Shown here: positions 62,889 to 64,000 of the stretch, piece by piece | Position numbering within the stretch: position 1 is the stretch's first letter | Layout of the letters: the number at the start of each line of letters is the position of its first letter | Position numbers and translations under genes: made by a program | Notes under the pieces: model-generated | The model's input: the letters and a program-made list of their open reading frames with translations, nothing else | The model's database searches: none | What the model was told of the DNA's origin: nothing | NCBI RefSeq assembly: GCF_002933855.1 | Contig: NZ_BFAQ01000008.1 | Coordinates: 125,058-189,057, forward strand | Direction of reading: 5' to 3' | Origin: Vibrio penaeicida | GTDB taxonomy: Bacteria; Pseudomonadota; Gammaproteobacteria; Enterobacterales; Vibrionaceae | Length of the DNA: 64,000 bases

Positions 62889-63542
62889 ATGAGCCTTCAA
62901 TATAGAGTGGTGCCTGTCACTTCTTTCCAACAAAATTGTTCCATTGTCTGGTGCGATGTAACCATGGAAGCCATTGTGGTTGATCCTGGGGGCGACGTGC
63001 CAAAACTGGAAGCGACAATCAGGGAGTTGGGCGTTAAAGTCGTAAAGATAGTTCTCACTCATGGTCATTTAGATCACGTTGGCGGCACTGAAGAGCTAGC
63101 GCAGTCCCATAAGGTTGACATCATTGGACCACATAAAGCCGATAACTTCTGGTTACAAGGGCTAGAAGGGCAAAGCCAAATGTTTGGGTTTCCTCTAACG
63201 GAAGCATTTGAACCGACTGAATGGCTAGATGAAGGTGACATTGTCACTTTTGGTGAGGAGAAGCTCGATGTCTTCCATACTCCTGGCCACACTCCGGGAC
63301 ACGTTATTCTCCATAGCTACGCATCAGAGACGGCATTTGTCGGCGACGTGCTGTTTAATGGTGGTGTAGGCAGAACGGATTTCCCTCAAGGTGATTTCAA
63401 TACTCTCATACGTTCAGTTAAAGAAAAGCTATGGCCGTTAGGCAATGACGTGAAATTTGTCCCGGGTCATGGTCCTGAATCAACATTTGGTCGTGAAAGA
63501 GCAACTAACCCGTTCGTAGCAGATGAAATGCCGCTCTATTAA
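62889..63542 (+). CDS. gloC: Metallo-beta-lactamase-fold glyoxalase II-like hydrolase (GloC/YcbL)
   Basis: A 217-residue MBL-fold enzyme. Metal motif THGHLDHVGG (about 58-67), later HTPGHTPGHVILH, GDVLFNGGVGRTDF and FVPGHGPESTFG, as in YcbL/GloC, which hydrolyses S-lactoylglutathione. The gene order ldtD-mepK-gloC is conserved. GGTAAGGAAA precedes ATG. Convergent with the DUF2982 gene, 12 bases apart. Confidence 0.93.
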   Translation: MSLQYRVVPVTSFQQNCSIVWCDVTMEAIVVDPGGDVPKLEATIRELGVKVVKIVLTHGHLDHVGGTEELAQSHKVDIIGPHKADNFWLQGLEGQSQMFGFPLTEAFEPTEWLDEGDIVTFGEEKLDVFHTPGHTPGHVILHSYASETAFVGDVLFNGGVGRTDFPQGDFNTLIRSVKEKLWPLGNDVKFVPGHGPESTFGRERATNPFVADEMPLY

Positions 63543-63554
63543 GAGTGATGATAC

Positions 63555-64000
63555 TTACACGCTTTCCTTGTCGGCTGCTGCTAGATATCGTCTAACTAAG
63601 CCGACAAATTCATCGCCACTTCTATCTAAATCCGACGTAGAAATAAAAATATCGTATCCAAAGTTTTCTCGTTGATACGCCATTCTATTTGCCAGCATGG
63701 CTTGTAACCCTTTGTACTTAAAGCCACTGGGAGTGACAAAATGCTTAGAATCCAGTACTACATCTTCGAAGGGTGTGTTCTCTTTTCCTGATTGCTTCAT
63801 TCCTAAATAAAGCAAAGACCGTTGCTCCAAAAGCAGCTGTGTGCTGATTCTTGGGCATATGTTATCGAGATAGGGTTCGTAGTCCTTTAACTTGATACCA
63901 ATCCAAGGAATAGGTTGGTGCCACCCCTCTTTTTCGTAGGTGCAAATACCGATCTGATTAATGTTGTTCCATTTGACTACCCAGCCCCCTTTAAACATGT
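63555..64000 (-). CDS. DUF2982 family protein, N-terminus beyond the window
   Basis: The C-terminal 147 residues of a protein whose 5' end lies beyond base 64000. The visible part begins GGWVVKWNNINQIGICTYE, which in DUF2982 proteins is internal, and includes GWHQPIPWIGIKLKDYEPYL and YQRENFGYDIFISTSDLDRS. Known relatives have N-terminal membrane spans; these are not in the window. Function unknown. The ATG at 63998 is probably internal. Confidence 0.75.
   Translation of the reverse strand, partial: MFKGGWVVKWNNINQIGICTYEKEGWHQPIPWIGIKLKDYEPYLDNICPRISTQLLLEQRSLLYLGMKQSGKENTPFEDVVLDSKHFVTPSGFKYKGLQAMLANRMAYQRENFGYDIFISTSDLDRSGDEFVGLVRRYLAAADKESV

Noticed and set aside
1..64000. CRISPR arrays, rRNA or tRNA genes
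   Set aside because: No regularly spaced direct repeats, no rRNA-like sequence and no cloverleaf with CCA end was seen; the only tRNA-like element is the thrS leader mimic.

Overview
The window looks like a Vibrio (Vibrionaceae) chromosome segment. The evidence is the complete norspermidine pathway with a fused Dat-Ddc enzyme, an integron integrase of the vibrio IntIA type directly behind rpmI-rplT, a VieSAB-like c-di-GMP phosphorelay, and vibrio-like versions of thrS, infC, nrdAB, ubiG, gyrA and ribA. These identifications come from reading the proteins; no database search was possible.

Region by region. 1-7.1 kb: end of a GTPase, a VOC-fold protein behind a GACC-N4-GGTC operator, arfB, a di-haem cytochrome peroxidase-like gene translationally coupled to a hybrid kinase, and a YqaB-type phosphatase. 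A 33-residue membrane peptide is too short for routine gene calling. 7.1-12 kb: thrS-infC-rpmI-rplT, with a tRNA-Thr anticodon-arm mimic in the thrS leader and an AUU start on infC, then a convergent intact integrase with a textbook SOS box but no visible cassette array. 12-16 kb: small genes (yjdM, a lipoprotein, a broken gene, a membrane protein), an HPt-HD-GYP protein and an acetyltransferase. 16-21.7 kb: the norspermidine operon (dat-ddc, carboxynorspermidine dehydrogenase, nspC) behind a structured leader with mini-ORFs. 21.8-29.8 kb: a LacI-controlled sugar operon (FrcBCA-like ABC importer, LsrF/FbaB-type aldolase, Gfo/Idh dehydrogenase, D-lyxose/D-mannose isomerase, PfkB kinase) of undetermined substrate.

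29.9-42 kb: a GcvR-like ACT protein, a DUF3943 protein, a CinA homologue with a degenerate amidase half, nrdA-nrdB-yfaE behind paired NrdR boxes and DnaA boxes, ubiG and gyrA. 42-53.6 kb: a TetR regulator, then a long minus-strand cluster that reads, in transcription order, VieS-like kinase, REC-TPR protein, REC-EAL phosphodiesterase, chemoreceptor, porin and PstS-like periplasmic protein. 53.6-64 kb: two candidate small ORFs, ribA, a Fur-boxed imelysin / di-haem oxidoreductase / imelysin lipoprotein / DUF1513 group, the peptidoglycan trio ldtD-mepK-gloC, and the end of a DUF2982 gene.

A family of palindromic repeats runs through the window. There are two 266-bp copies with about 23-bp terminal inverted repeats and internal stems showing compensatory changes between copies, two 33-bp minimal copies, one right-end remnant and one degenerate copy. 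One 266-bp copy sits inside the imelysin gene group, and one 33-bp copy supplies the last codons and stop of the hybrid kinase.
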